Shown one piece after another: positions 9,481-21,322 of a DNA stretch of 64,000 nt. This DNA comes from Fragilaria crotonensis (lineage: Eukaryota; Bacillariophyta; Fragilariophyceae; Fragilariales; Fragilariaceae), in the NCBI GenBank assembly GCA_022925895.1, contig JAKSYS010000237.1:17200-81199 (forward strand), in the 5' to 3' direction. Position 1 is the stretch's first letter. The number at the start of each line of letters is the position of its first letter. The translations under genes and the position numbers were made by a program. The notes under the pieces are model-generated. The model saw only the letters and a program-made list of their open reading frames with translations, was not told the DNA's origin and did no database searches.

Positions 9481-11230
9481 TGACGACGTCGACATGTGCT
9501 GATTCGTTTTCTGCTGATACAATGGATGCCGCCCAGTCCCTTGTGGTCCTCTCCATCTGTGTGCCATCCGGAAAGAACTCAGTCCTCACAGTATCGAGAT
9601 TGTTAATCATTGGGGACAATTGAATAAAACGAAGCGACTTGATATAGGAATCGTGCTTCTCAAACAAGGTCATGGCTTCTGTCGTTGTCATCTTCGCAAA
9701 CGCAAACCGTGGAATATATACTCCCGCCCCAGATCCGTCCAAAGTAGAAAGCAAAGTCTGGCTCAGAGAATGGACATGGTTTTTCCCACATTGTACCACA
9801 AGGTGATTGATATCTTGGTCAAATGGCGTGCGACGATGGAGAAAGATGTTAAAAAATGGGGTCGTGTCGGGAAGCTTGCTCCTGAGACTTTGTAGAAACC
9901 GGGTACGATGAGTAGTACGAGGAGCTTTGAGAAGGATGTAGCCAGCAGTAACATCATCTCCGCTTGTACTTTTGGAATTGGAAAAAGACGCCGTTACTTT
10001 GTTCCTTGTAAATGCTTCCTGCACGCGTGGCAGATTCCTCCAGGAAAAAGAAGGTTTGTCAGTAAAACCGAAGCGAAGAGGCACAATGATTTGCGATTGG
10101 GAAGGTAAAACGGAAAGAGAGGGCGCAATATACGATCGCACTTCCTCTGGTGTCATTTTGGAAATGGAATTGCAGTGTTCCGTTCCTTCGTCTGTCCATC
10201 GGTATAAAAGACCATCTTCGTCTCGAAAAACATCATTGAGAAGCGAATGAATCTCAGCGGACAAAGCGTTCGATTTCTGAGATAGCGCAAGAGAGACCAC
10301 TTCTGAATTCGTTTTCCAGCGAAGCGAGATCCGGATTGTGCCATCGTTGATTGGAACGTTCGAGTTAGGAATCAGAGCTGACATCTTTCCATCAGTGGAC
10401 GATGAGAATGAATTCGAATCTTCCTTTCTTTCATGCTCGTGTTTACGACTTGTTGGGAGCGGATTGTTTGTCTGCAAGTTTGGCTTGTTCTGCGGGGGTT
10501 TGTTCGGCTGCAACGTGATCAGAGGATTGACCGTGGGGACTATCTTTACTGGAAGTGGAGGATCAACTTCCATTGGTTCATCGTCTTGTTCTTCTGGGAT
10601 TGGAGGTGTGGTGAATGCCAGTTGCTGTTTGAAGAGGTCTGTTGTCTTGAGAACAATCGACGTCTTTTTCGAAGCCAAGGATGCTTTCCTAGCAGTCTGA
10701 GTTCGACGTTTAGCTTTTGCGGATCCAATGACCTTGTTCCATGAGTAGATGTTAGACGCGCGCTTTGACCATTCTGCAAAACCGATGTTAACCGTGTCCA
10801 CCGGAAGAACTTTGTCGGTGTGAGTGGATAGATAAGGTAGCGAAAAGGTATTTGCCCAATCGTGAAGCTTCTTTGGAACATCAAGTTTGCGATCAATGTG
10901 ATACATATATCGGTACCAGACAACTAGGTGAAGTTGAAGTTGGTCGGTGTCAAAATTGTTCCAGAGTGCTTCGAAATCGGTGAAAGACACAATGTCCCGC
11001 CCGAGGGTGGTGAACCTATGCCAGGCAGTTGGGGTGGTGTCGTTGCGTTGAACTGTTTCCTCATAGATTCGTTTGACTCGTTCGTTCTGAGTTTCAGACA
11101 AATGTTCTGGGGGAATGTCGATGTCGGGGAATTCTTTCCAATCTTTCAACAGAAAACCAAAGGAGTCATCAGTGTCAGGTGGAAGAGACGTAAGAAGGGT
11201 GGAGAACGGAGGATCCGCTGTTTCGGTCAT
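9434..11230 (-). CDS. LINE-1 ORF1 N-terminal segment
   Basis: The ATG at 11230 (M-T-E-T-A-D-P-P) is preferred. An upstream in-frame ATG at 11338 lies in the duplicated target, outside the element. The roughly 600-residue frame has a helical N-terminal third, a Pro/Asn-rich linker and a second folded part, without a CCHC knuckle. It continues in the 8611-9480 frame. I do not recognise a named domain; position and the following coiled coil make it ORF1, the RNA-binding particle protein. Confidence 0.7.
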   Translation of the reverse strand: MTETADPPFSTLLTSLPPDTDDSFGFLLKDWKEFPDIDIPPEHLSETQNERVKRIYEETVQRNDTTPTAWHRFTTLGRDIVSFTDFEALWNNFDTDQLQLHLVVWYRYMYHIDRKLDVPKKLHDWANTFSLPYLSTHTDKVLPVDTVNIGFAEWSKRASNIYSWNKVIGSAKAKRRTQTARKASLASKKTSIVLKTTDLFKQQLAFTTPPIPEEQDDEPMEVDPPLPVKIVPTVNPLITLQPNKPPQNKPNLQTNNPLPTSRKHEHERKEDSNSFSSSTDGKMSALIPNSNVPINDGTIRISLRWKTNSEVVSLALSQKSNALSAEIHSLLNDVFRDEDGLLYRWTDEGTEHCNSISKMTPEEVRSYIAPSLSVLPSQSQIIVPLRFGFTDKPSFSWRNLPRVQEAFTRNKVTASFSNSKSTSGDDVTAGYILLKAPRTTHRTRFLQSLRSKLPDTTPFFNIFLHRRTPFDQDINHLVVQCGKNHVHSLSQTLLSTLDGSGAGVYIPRFAFAKMTTTEAMTLFEKHDSYIKSLRFIQLSPMINNLDTVRTEFFPDGTQMERTTRDWAASIVSAENESAHVDVVNGGYDQNLFTHGSSA

Positions 11231-11322
11231 GGTGGTGACGTGCACGACGGCCTCGTTGAGTTTACTACTGTAAATCGGTTGACGGACGGACTGGTGTTGC
11301 AAATTCTTAATACTAGAAATTG

Positions 11323-11339
11323 TCCAAATGGAGCCCATA
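11323..11339 (+). repeat. Target-site duplication of LINE-1, right copy
   Basis: Exact 17-base copy of 2362-2378, immediately after the LINE 5' end at 11322. The transposase reading frame resumes here. Confidence 0.9.
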
Positions 11340-13674
11340 ACAATCTCACACGGTCTATTGAATCACACTATGCGCCGCCTCCCAAGTGCCATGCGCATCC
11401 TTGGATACATCAATCACAGCACCCCCCCGCACCTCCCAACTAGCGCAGATGTTGATTCCGATTTCAATTCTCCAGAAGATCTGGCGGATGATGTTGTGCG
11501 AATCAAGAACCCAATTCATCCGCCCGCCAACGGTGATCTTAGTTGGGCAACGTTACTCCTCAATGAAACACACATGCAGATTCAGTTTATACTGAAGAGT
11601 CTGGATTTTTGATTCTACAGAACAGTGGCTTCAAATGGAATTTGCATTACAACAACACCATTCACAAAGTGGTGTTCCACCCTATGTACCTTTCATCGTC
11701 GGCGATACAGAGGGTCACGACCGTCTCTGTGGTCATTACACAGCAAGATTCATGGAGGTCAAACAGCTTTGCCGAATCTGTGAATGCCCCAGTTACTTGA
11801 CGGGGTATTCGAAGTCAAAGTTCCCACCGTCTCCCAAAAAGTTGATTCCTTAGTGCAGAGGGGCTTGACTGCTGAGCTCCAATCAATGTCTCAGAACTAT
11901 CTCAAGAACGGGTTTGAAGGCGTCCGACGGCATGCACAATAAGCGCGGAATTTTGGTGCGTGCCCAGGCGAAATGCTGCACTTGATCTCGCTTGGTTGGT
12001 TTAAGTACTGCCTCAGGCTTTCGGCTCAGGCCGGTCCCAAGTCCCAGGCATTGAAGGATTACGATGCACTGTGCGCCAAGTTGGGCTGCACCCTATCAAG
12101 GCAGAGTGACCGTGATGTTCCACGAACAAATTTCTCTCGAGGTTTTTCCTCTGGCCCAATCTCATGGGACACGAGATGGCGGGATGCCTTTGGTGAAACT
12201 ATTCGCATTGCACTCGACGTGTTTCCGCTCCATCTTCAATGTTGGCAAGAAGGTCACCCCAAAGAAGGGGTCAACGATCAAAGGTTATGTTACAGCAATC
12301 ACATCGAAGATTGATAGTTGTCGTATCCTCCTCCTGGTCTGGCACCAATGGATGAAGCAGCCAACAATCCCGAAAAAATGGTGAGGCGCTCCCATGTTGC
12401 TGTGCAGTGGTTGATGCGGTTTGTCGCTGAAGTAGCACCTCGTCCTTCAGGCATGGGAAATAACACCATCAAAACGCACTTGGTCCTGCATCTGTGCGAG
12501 GACATTCTGGACCATGGGGTTCCAGAGAACGTGAACAGTTCGTACGCTGAATCAGCCCACATTCCCTTGCGAAGATAACAACAAGAAACTCGCAGAAACG
12601 AGCTGTTTCTTTCACAAAACAAGCAGCCCATCGGTACGTTGAGAATCTCGCTGTATCACTTGCTTGGGCAGATGTTGAGAGCGACAAAGGCAGTGCCATA
12701 CCAACATCAGGGAAGAAGAACCAGAGAGAGGAACCAGCAACCATCAATTCGACCCTGGACGTGAATTCCACCTTGTGTGGAAAACTGGTGATGAATTTCG
12801 TGTCGTTGGACACATGTGCGTAGCGGTCAGAACGCAGAGCCAGTCGTGAAACTTCCACCTTTGGTGTCAAAGTTTCTTGAAACTTCTGCCTGCCCCAAAT
12901 GCCACAACAGTCTCTTCGGTGCTTTACCTCGCACACAGATGAAAGGGTAACATGTACCGAGCACATCCATGTTATGACGGTAAACCTTGGAATGATTGCG
13001 CAATGATCGACTGGAAAGGGAGAAGCATGACCTTCCAGCATTCATCCATACATTCGTTGATCTGCGCCAGCTTCCGAGCTCAATCAGAAGAATTGAAGTG
13101 AATGGGCAGACAAGTGTGCAACCTGGATTGTACGCCGTTGCCCACACCTTTGACCCAGTTAACCCCACTGACTTCAACACGCCCAATGTCCTCATAGGGC
13201 GTTACAAACCCATTTTTATTCTCCGACCACAGACAACCAACATTGTTCCTGTGGATGTCAAGGCGATATCCTCGCCGCTACTTGGCAGAAGACATCCCAC
13301 CATTTGGAGAAAAGAAAGCGTCAAGGTGGGATCGGCATTACCTTTCCTCATCAGAAGGAAAGTGGAATGGTCCCTTGCATGGGACGCAATAATTGAGCGG
13401 GAGCATAGTGATCTGGAAAACAATGTTGAAGATGACACCTGGTTCAAGAGGATTACGAGACAAAGATGTTGACCACCATGTCTTGCCCGGTAGAGTCGTC
13501 TTCGGCGTGAAGACACCCGAAGACAACGCCAAGGAGGTGGCAGCAAAGAAAGCAGAAAAGCTTGCCACCAAAAAGAAGAAGGAAGACGGCAGCGGCCAAG
13601 AAACGCAAACGAGCTGCGGAAGGAGAACGTTCGCAAGTAGTAGACTTATTTTTCACGTTCTTCGTTTTCAATAG
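11340..13674 (+). pseudogene. Transposase of element A, 3' part
   Basis: The frame broken at 2378 continues across the LINE (I-T-I-S-H-G-L-L-N...M-R-I-L-G-Y-I), matching the element C stretch after its catalytic Asp (...F-T-T-S-L-F...L-M-G-Y-V). Further on come P-F-I-V-G-D-T-E-G-H-D-R-L-C-G (11680-11780; second acidic block with Cys), P-G-E-M-L-H-L-I-S-L-G (about 11962-12000; third acidic block, D/E-x-M-H-x4-G), P-R-T-N-F-S-R-G (12120) and a C-terminal part related to 36529-37368 of element B. At least five frame changes. The 3' end is Lys-rich and overlaps the convergent gene ending at 13646. Confidence 0.75.
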
Positions 13675-13973
13675 TAACGTGCAGGTCTTCTTGCCCCGTA
13701 CTTTGTCCTCCTGGTAACAACGAAGCGGTTAAGTCAACCGCCGCAGTAGCCCCCTGCACATCACCAGCTCTTTTTTTTCTTGGTACCGTGTATGCGCCAC
13801 CAATTGCCAGGTCAGCTGCTGTAGGCTGTCTAGGTACGGCCTTTCGTTCGCCATCAACACCACCCCCATTCGCAGAGGTCCCCATTCCTGGCTCCACTTG
13901 CGGTTTCCTCTTTCTCCCAACAAGGGAAAGCTGTCGAGACACCGCGACAACGTGCTTCGGCAAGCGCACACTG
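13646..13973 (-). pseudogene. Accessory oxygenase-like gene of A, C-terminal tail
   Basis: Minus-strand frame ending with TAA at 13648-13646. It is the direct continuation of the frame ending at the other side of Copia-1: with one copy of the CACTG target kept, the reading frame passes from 21323 to 13968 without a break. The tail is basic with two nuclear-localisation-like clusters (G-R-K-R-K-P and P-R-K-K-R). Element C lacks this tail. The 3' end overlaps the convergent transposase end. Confidence 0.7.
13969..13973 (+). repeat. Copia-1 target duplication, left copy
   Basis: CACTG before the LTR; repeated at 21323-21327. Five bases is the usual copia duplication. Confidence 0.9.
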
Positions 13974-14442
13974 TGTTACTGCATGTTTGTCACGACTTAC
14001 AATATGTCCATGGTACGTGTATAGCACCGTGCTGTTTGGTACCGTATTCACAATACGGTACTGCCCGGTGCGTATGCACTCCGACATACCTGTTACTAAG
14101 TCAGGTATGTAGATAGTCTAATTAGTGGAGTACCTCTCATGTACTCCACTCACAACTTCTACTTTAATCCTTTTTATTACTTCAATTGCACTCTTGCCGG
14201 TCATCGATCGTAAGGGTATAGAGGTACAAGGTTTATCGTTACACAAGCACCTCCACGACATTGTCCATCTCACACATCGAACTACACGCCGCATACTACA
14301 AACGCCGAACCGCCATTGCCAAGAGGATTGCTTACCGTTCTCCGGTACTCGTGTGTGTGCTTCTGTGTGGACGATCGTGGACCCTCCATTCTCCTTTCTA
14401 CACCCCCGAGCGTGAGCGCTCGATACTTGGAAGGAGATCACA
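13974..14442 (+). repeat. Copia-1 5' LTR
   Basis: 469 bp; compared line by line with 20854-21322 at a constant offset of 6880 without a difference. The LTR would contain the promoter and polyadenylation signals of the element. Minor ORFs here (e.g. 14125-14415) recur in both LTRs and are not genes. Confidence 0.95.
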
Positions 14443-14456
14443 GGTTATGAGCCCAA
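14443..14456 (+). other. Copia-1 primer binding site
   Basis: GGTTATGAGCCCAA follows the LTR with no gap. Its complement, GGGCTCATAACC, is the anticodon arm of initiator tRNA-Met rather than a tRNA 3' end. Drosophila copia is primed by a half-molecule of this tRNA cut in the anticodon loop region, so the same mechanism is inferred here. Confidence 0.75.
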
Positions 14457-14504
14457 ATACCTTCGGTATTATTTCTAGTGGCTAACAAGTTTCAACGCAC
14501 CAAG

Positions 14505-17500
14505 ATGACCGATTTGACGGCGCCAGGGAGATTATATCACCCTGATGACCATGTCGTTATGGAAGTTGATATTGAAGACTGTCCGGTGGCAGATGTGCCA
14601 CTCACAGAGATATTCGATACAGTCAATTCGGTACTGATCGATGACTATCTTGTTGTACTCAGGACATACATCTCTCAACAACTTGAAGACACTATTTGGT
14701 TGGACGATCAATCAACCACTCCACTGTTTGACGCCGGTTTTGCTACATTCCATCGGAAAGCGGACGGTACCGTTCAGTCCCTGCGAAAGCCGGCTTTGCA
14801 ACGTTTAATTGAACGAACAATTCGAGATCGCCCAAACGTCACAAATCCCATTGGCGTCAAGATTTTGATACGCTTCCAGATCCCGATCTCCAAGCTCCCT
14901 CAACAATCTCGCTCTCCACCCACGGTCCCCTCCGTCATTGGAGGATTGAACGAAGAGGACGAACGAAGCGATCGGCGAGAATCCCAGACTGGTTTATCGG
15001 GGACACCCCGATCATCCGTGGCCCCACAAGGGAGCTCAGCTTCATCGGCGGAACGAGACGAGATCAATGCCGCTCTCCGTTTCACTGGGCCACCTTTGCT
15101 AGACAACGTCGAGGAGCGCACTCCAGCGACCCCTCTCGTCGAACGCAACTCGCCGACTGCTGGTATACAAGGCGGTGCTAGCTTCCGAGGTTTACCTGTC
15201 GATGTGCCCGAACACACGACCAGAGCTCAAGCCGACGAAAACAACCGTGCCTCCTATCTGGCGTCTACTGAACCCCGCGGACCTCGAGGTCGCCTTGTCT
15301 TCCAAGACAACGAACATGGCACTCCACGCACCCAGTACACGCAGGCATCGGGGCGTACCATGAACTCGCATGCGCCGATCACTTCGGGTGCGGAATCTTT
15401 CGAAGACTACATGCGACAGTTCATGTCTTCCGAAGTCAGATACAAAGACTTCAGAAAGACGATTGTCCCAAAGTTTGACTCGGCACGCCAGGACTCTTTC
15501 ATCCACTGGTACAAGTTGTTCTGTGCAACCTGTTTACAGTGGGGGCTGTGGTGCCCGCCATACGAATCCGTGGAACAGGACAATATCCACGGCAGCTGGT
15601 GGTTGATGCTCCCTGCATCCGTCCGAGCTCAAGATACGTTCATGTCGTCTTTGCTTTACGGCGTCCTTTCGCAAGAGACCGTATTCCCCGCCGGTAGCAG
15701 AGAACACAGTGCAGTCCAAGGTTGCGCAGCCAACGCAGGGTATGATGCGATCTATTCTTTGCTCCGACTCCACCATCCACGTCTCCAGGCAGCCCTGCAT
15801 ACAGTCAACGAGATCCCTCGGCAGCGTCGTGCAGAACTCTTCAGCTCCTATTTGCGCCGCCTTCAGGATTTCATGGCTCGTGAGAGAATCGCTGGTCGCA
15901 ACTACTCTGAGTATGAAGCTCTCGATCTCAGTGTTCGTAATCTCGCCACTGAGTGGCGATCTGAGTTCCGTCGCCTAGTGGAACGCGACCGCCGCACGGG
16001 TCGCACCTCGGATACACTCCCATTCCACCTCACGATGTCACAACTTGCCACGACTTTCGTCCAATACTCCATTGAGATCGGACGTGACGTCACAGCTCCA
16101 CCGCCCACCAGCACAAGGGATCGGTACTCTCCGTCGAACCAAGTCGTGCGACGCATCGAAACTGCCCCTCTGTCCCCCGATGCTCTCTTCGGAACGACAG
16201 ACTGCTTGGGTGAACACGAAGTAGATCTTCTGGTTCGGGCGATGTCGCATAACCAGGCTAATTCGGCCACGTGCCTTGGATGCCACCAAACCGGTCACAC
16301 CTTGACCGATTGCAATCGTTTTGTGGACTACATCGTCGCGGAGAGTCTCGCGCAACGTCATCCACAGCTAAAGAGTCAAGTCGCCGCTGCGCACTCCCAC
16401 TTCCGCAGCCGCATCAACATTCGAAATGCCGATGGGCGTCCATCCCCCGGGGTTCGCACGGTTCGCAGCATCCTTTCGAAACCAACCTCCGAAGATTCGG
16501 ATGTCACCGAGGTACAACCTCGATCCCATAGTAACGACGCCACTCCTGCCACTGAAGACGACGACGTCTCACCCGACGGTTATCAATTGAATGCTTTGCG
16601 TGGATCCTTCCCGGAATCATCGGACGACTTTGATCTTTGTTTCGAACCCATTGACCTTCAGTCTTGTGCTAACATCGACACAACCGTCCCATTCTTCGAA
16701 TCCATTTGTGACGAAGGCACTCTACTTGAGGTTTCATCGGAAATTCCAGCGGTTGACTCCGAGAGTTTCCTATTCCGTCGGTTATCCGAAACGTATGACA
16801 CCAACTCGCGCGCGATCTATGCACATGCCGACAACGGTTCTATGGCGTGTACAACGAGCGACGCTTCCCTCCTCTTCTCGTATCGTGCCCTTGCAAAGTC
16901 GAACACCAAGGTTCGCCTCTTTGATGCCGGTAGCCACTCGCATCACCCCGATGGCGTTGGGTTCCTGTGTCTTCCTGCCTTCCGTGTTCCGTCGTTTGCT
17001 GTCGTGACTTCGTTGAACGCATCCAGTTTCACGCAGTGCTGTGTTTTCGTCCGAACATATCACACCGCGTCTATCCCCGGTGTCATCATCAGCCACTGCG
17101 CGATTGCAAAGCAACTTGCAAGCGATGGCTACAGCATGAACAGTTCCGAAGATCGCATCGGTCTGATCCGCTTCCCTGGCAACGCATCCACGCAGACCAC
17201 CGAAGATATCTGTATCAGTCTACAACCTACTCGTCTCCGAGGCGGTCTCACCTTCACCGATTCCCTCTTCGTCCCGTCGACAGATGCTCACATCGCCCCA
17301 TTGCCATGCGGACCCCAGCGTTTTGTGGTTGACCCTCTGACCATCGCTGTTGCGCCTCCCTCCGCACACTGTCCATCGTCGTTTGCCACCCATCCGGTCT
17401 CGGTGCCCCAAATTCGTCCCACCTCTCCGGAGTTTCAGGACGGCTCTGGATCCGCTATCGACGAGTTTTTCACTGTGCATGCCCTTGGACGCTCCGCCCT

Positions 17501-20250
17501 CCGTATGCTGTGGCACCAACGTCTCGGTCATTTGAACTTTCGCCGGCTCTCCGAACTCCACAAGCATACTCGTGGCATGCCGGCGCTTAGCCTCCCTGAC
17601 ACCATCGACGAGTGCGCGGTTTGTATGGCTTCCAAGCTCCGCAAGACACCGCGCGGCCATGCCAACACCATGACCGCCACCGCATGCCTTCAAGGCCTTG
17701 GCATCGACTTCGCTTTCATGGTCCAGAAGAGCTCCGATTCCAAGCGTTTTGATAATTTGGTTGGCCACAACGGCGAAACTTGCTACGTTTTGATCACCGA
17801 TCATTTCAGTGGTCGGTTGATTGGCCGCGCCTTTGCGACCAAAGCCCCGCCGGTGGATTGGTTGAACCAATGGCTCGCAAACAACGCGCCCACCTGCGCC
17901 GGTAAATATGTTCGAATGGATGGTGGAGGGGAACTTGGACGTTGTCGGGAAATCCTTGATACATTCGCCAATTTTGGTTATCAGACCCAACTCACTGGCC
18001 CTGACTCGTCTCACCAAAATGGCCCTGGCGAACGCCCTCACCAAACTATCGGTGATGCTTTGCGCGCCATGTTGACTGGCGCCAATCTCCGTCCCGCTTT
18101 CTGGCCGTATGCGTTCTATCATTTCGTGCGCTTATACAATTTTATCCCCCACGGCGCCCGTTTGTCCAGTCCTCATGAATTATGTGGTGGCGAACTCCCG
18201 GATTTGTCCAAGCTACGAACCTTCGGTTGCCGCGTCCACGTGCGTCCCACTACGACACGCTACGGACGTGTTGTTCCCAACTCGCGACTTGGCGTGTTCC
18301 TCGGCTATTCTCGCTCACTCAAAATCTTGTACTATTTTGATCTGGCCAGTTCCCTCGTCAAAACTGCAACACACGCTCGTTTCGACGAAGGTATGAATGA
18401 TCTCGCCGACGCTCCGCCCAACGTGCAAGCCCTCCGTCTCCTGTCCCCTGACGGCGTCGTCCCCGCTGAACGTCCTTCGCTCTCCCCCCTCAACCTTGAG
18501 GTGTCCGACGACCCGTTCCACCGCCTCGACTCCATCACGCAAGCAATCAAATGCGACCACCCAACCCTCGGTTTTGAAATCTCCGCGTGTCACATACGCA
18601 AGCGGGGCTACCTCTCTGGCGTCGCCCCCAGCTCCTCGGCCGCTCGCATCCGAAATGTGCGTCGCAAATACATCGGCGCCTACATCGTATCCATCGATGG
18701 CATCTCCGTTTTCTCGTGCGAGTCGATCATCCTCGCTTTGACCGGTGTCGCTGCGTCAGACGCCGCTTCGTTCACGATCGTTTTCGCGCCTGACCGCTAT
18801 ATCCCGGTCAGCGCTCGCCCGAACGACAGCCCGCTTCACTTGTCCGTTGATCAGCTACGTCTCATCGATCTCCTTCGTGGCCCCGCCCCCTCGGCGCCTT
18901 CGTCTCTCCCTGTCCCAAACGCAACAGCACCGGAGCCCCGTATCGCAATCACGATGCATGAGCCTCTCCCACACGACCAGCTCCTGCTCATGATGCGCAG
19001 CCTGAATACTACTGCTTTTGGGACGGAAGAAGAACAGGCTCTTGGTAGTTTTACGCGTCGCAAGCTACAGCGTTTATCAAACTGGAAAGATTGGCAACTG
19101 GCTGAAGCAAAGCAACTCGACTCCATGGCCAAACAGGAGATGTACGGACCCGCCGTCTACCCACCTGCCGGCGCCATTATTCTCCGCCAGCATTGGAATT
19201 ACTCCATCAAGGCCGATGGAACTCGAAAGGCACGCAATTGTTGTGATGGATCCCCTCGCGCCGCCCCCGCCTTGAAACTTGCAAACACATACTCTTCATG
19301 CATCGAGCAACCCTGCATGCGGATGTTCATTGCCCTGTGTGCGAACGAGGGATACATTTGCATCAAGGTCGACGCGACAAACGCCTACGCCAACTCGCCA
19401 CCTCCCGACCAGCCTACGTTCGTATACATCGACCAACCGTACGCCGACTGGTTCCTCCTTCGCAACGGTTTTAACGTGCCTCGTGATCATGTGCTCCCAG
19501 TCCAACACGCGTTGCAAGGTCATCCAGAATCCGGTGCCTTATGGGAGCGTTTCATAAACAAGGTCCTGCATCGGCATGGCTTCAAATCGACCACGCACGA
19601 ACGCAGCTTGTACCACGGAACGTACGATGGATGGAAGATGCTTATCTCTCGACAAGTGGATGATCTAGCCATCGGATGCCGCAACGTTGAATCAATTCGG
19701 AAATTGGTCGCAGTTATCTGTGCGGAGGACAAGATTGATCTACGCGATGAAGGGGTCCTCAACTCATTCAATGGTGTTGACATCATTCAATCTCGCCACT
19801 ATATCCAAGTGACCTGCGAATCGTATATCGACCGGTTCCTCGAACACTACGGATGGTCCTCACCAGGCAACCGCGAATCCAGCGAGCGCCCAATCGAACC
19901 CATCGCCATGTCGACGATCCCGCAACTATTCCTTGACTATGATAACGCTGCCACCGCAACCGCTACCGCACTCATGGAATACGAGGACAATGCCGGATTC
20001 TCTTATCGCAGCATTCTCGGTTGTGTGATCTACGTTTACGTTGTGGCCCGCATCGACATTGGTTTCGCCGTCACGCTCCTTGCTCGTTTTTCGGATCACC
20101 CTGTCAAGATTCATTTTGATTCTTTGCGTCGCCTTGCACGATACCTGCGCATGACAAAGGACTGGGGACTGATTTTTTGGCGTCCTGCTCCGATCGATAC
20201 CTTCCCAGTTGGAGACTTCATCGTCCTGGTGTCCGACACTTCGTTGCCCG
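14505..20250 (+). CDS. Copia-1 gag-pol: gag, protease, integrase, RT
   Basis: Start ATG 14505 (M-T-D-L-T-A-P-G). Gag ends in a CCHC knuckle, C-L-G-C-H-Q-T-G-H-T-L-T-D-C (16272-16313). The protease site looks like A-D-N-G-S (Asp at 16830), atypical of D-S/T-G. Integrase has the H-H-C-C part (W-H-Q-R-L-G-H-L-N near 17510; C-A-V-C at 17613) and catalytic D 17706, D 17919, E 18030 in G-P-G-E-R-P-H-Q. A PDZ-like or linker region follows. RT shows I-K-V-D-A-T-N-A-Y and R-Q-V-D-D-L-A (19656-19664), with Gln-Val instead of Tyr-Val before D-D. The frame leaves the RNase H frame near 20250 (CCC where four C would keep it open). Confidence 0.92.
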
Positions 20251-20767
20251 ACTTCCCTCAGCCGCAATCGCCCACCTCCTCGCCGGTTACGTTGACGCTG
20301 CTCATGCCACGGATCTCAGCACACGACGCTCGATCACCGGTCTCGCTTTCATGCTCTGCGGTGGACCGATTGCGTACAAGTCGAAAGTCCAGTCCACTGT
20401 CTCCACGAGCTCAACCGAAGCCGAGTTTATCGCCGCCGTCCAAGCCGCCAAGATCGCCAAGTACCTGCGGTCCATCCTCCATGAGTTGGATTACGAACAA
20501 CCCGGGCCGACGATCTTGTATGAGGACAATCAAGCTGCGATTCTGATGATCAATTCGAGCCGACCAACTCCACGCTCGCGACACATTGATATTCAACACT
20601 TCGCGATTCAAGAATGGAAAGCCAACGGCGATATCATTCTTTGTCACATCCCGGGTATCATCAACCCAGCGGACGCTCTCACCAAAGCGCTCGGCACCAC
20701 GCTGCACTTCCGACACGTTCGTCGTTTGATGGGACACTATGGCGCGCCTTGGATGACACGCGACTAA
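20250..20767 (+). CDS. Copia-1 RNase H, in the -1 frame
   Basis: Reads L-A-G-Y-V-D-A-A-H-A-T-D (Asp), S-T-S-S-T-E-A-E-F (Glu), L-Y-E-D-N-Q-A-A-I-L (Asp) and R-H-I-D-I-Q-H-F, the copia RNase H signature, and stops at 20765-20767. The Copia-3 fragment at 26997-27860 reads through the same junction in one frame, so the break here is a single-base loss, not an organisation of the family. Confidence 0.88.
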
Positions 20768-20841
20768 ATGTCAATTGTTGCCGTTCTCCCGAATGCATTC
20801 CTATATACTCATTGTTTTGCTTTTGTCTTCATGACGCATAC

Positions 20842-20853
20842 AATGGGGGAGTG
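20842..20853 (+). other. Copia-1 polypurine tract
   Basis: AATGGGGGAGTG ends directly at the 3' LTR. The same tract is next to the Copia-3 and Copia-R 3' LTRs. It primes plus-strand DNA synthesis. Confidence 0.8.
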
Positions 20854-21322
20854 TGTTACTGCATGTTTGTCACGACTTACAATATGTCCATGGTACGTGT
20901 ATAGCACCGTGCTGTTTGGTACCGTATTCACAATACGGTACTGCCCGGTGCGTATGCACTCCGACATACCTGTTACTAAGTCAGGTATGTAGATAGTCTA
21001 ATTAGTGGAGTACCTCTCATGTACTCCACTCACAACTTCTACTTTAATCCTTTTTATTACTTCAATTGCACTCTTGCCGGTCATCGATCGTAAGGGTATA
21101 GAGGTACAAGGTTTATCGTTACACAAGCACCTCCACGACATTGTCCATCTCACACATCGAACTACACGCCGCATACTACAAACGCCGAACCGCCATTGCC
21201 AAGAGGATTGCTTACCGTTCTCCGGTACTCGTGTGTGTGCTTCTGTGTGGACGATCGTGGACCCTCCATTCTCCTTTCTACACCCCCGAGCGTGAGCGCT
21301 CGATACTTGGAAGGAGATCACA
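20854..21322 (+). repeat. Copia-1 3' LTR
   Basis: 469 bp, identical to 13974-14442, followed by CACTG at 21323-21327. Confidence 0.95.

Larger units (their letters stand above)
2379..11322 (-). mobile_element. LINE-1: full-length non-LTR retrotransposon
   Basis: The 8944-bp element lies on the minus strand, bounded by 17-bp target duplications. From its 5' end it has a short leader (11322-11231), ORF1 (11230-8249) with a coiled coil, and ORF2 (8252-2515) with endonuclease, reverse transcriptase, RNase H and a C-terminal C-C-H-C finger. It has no LTRs and no long poly-A; the 3' end reads ...TATAATTAGGTTACATA. ORF1 and ORF2 overlap by ATGA. Frameshifts in both ORFs make this copy inactive as sequenced. 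It is inserted antisense in the transposase gene of element A. Confidence 0.9.
13974..21322 (+). mobile_element. Copia-1: full-length Ty1/copia retrotransposon
   Basis: The 7349-bp element has identical 469-bp LTRs beginning TGTTAC and ending GATCACA, a CACTG target duplication, a primer site right after the 5' LTR, one gag-pol ORF and a polypurine tract. Domain order gag, protease, integrase, RT, RNase H defines copia. Identical LTRs mean a recent insertion. It interrupts the accessory gene of element A in antisense to that gene. One frameshift before RNase H is the only clear defect. Confidence 0.95.

Noticed and set aside
20240-20260. Programmed -1 frameshift before RNase H in Copia-1 and Copia-2
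   Set aside because: Both breaks go to the -1 frame, but neither site has an X-XXY-YYZ slippery heptamer, and the Copia-3 fragment is in one frame there. Single-base loss is simpler.
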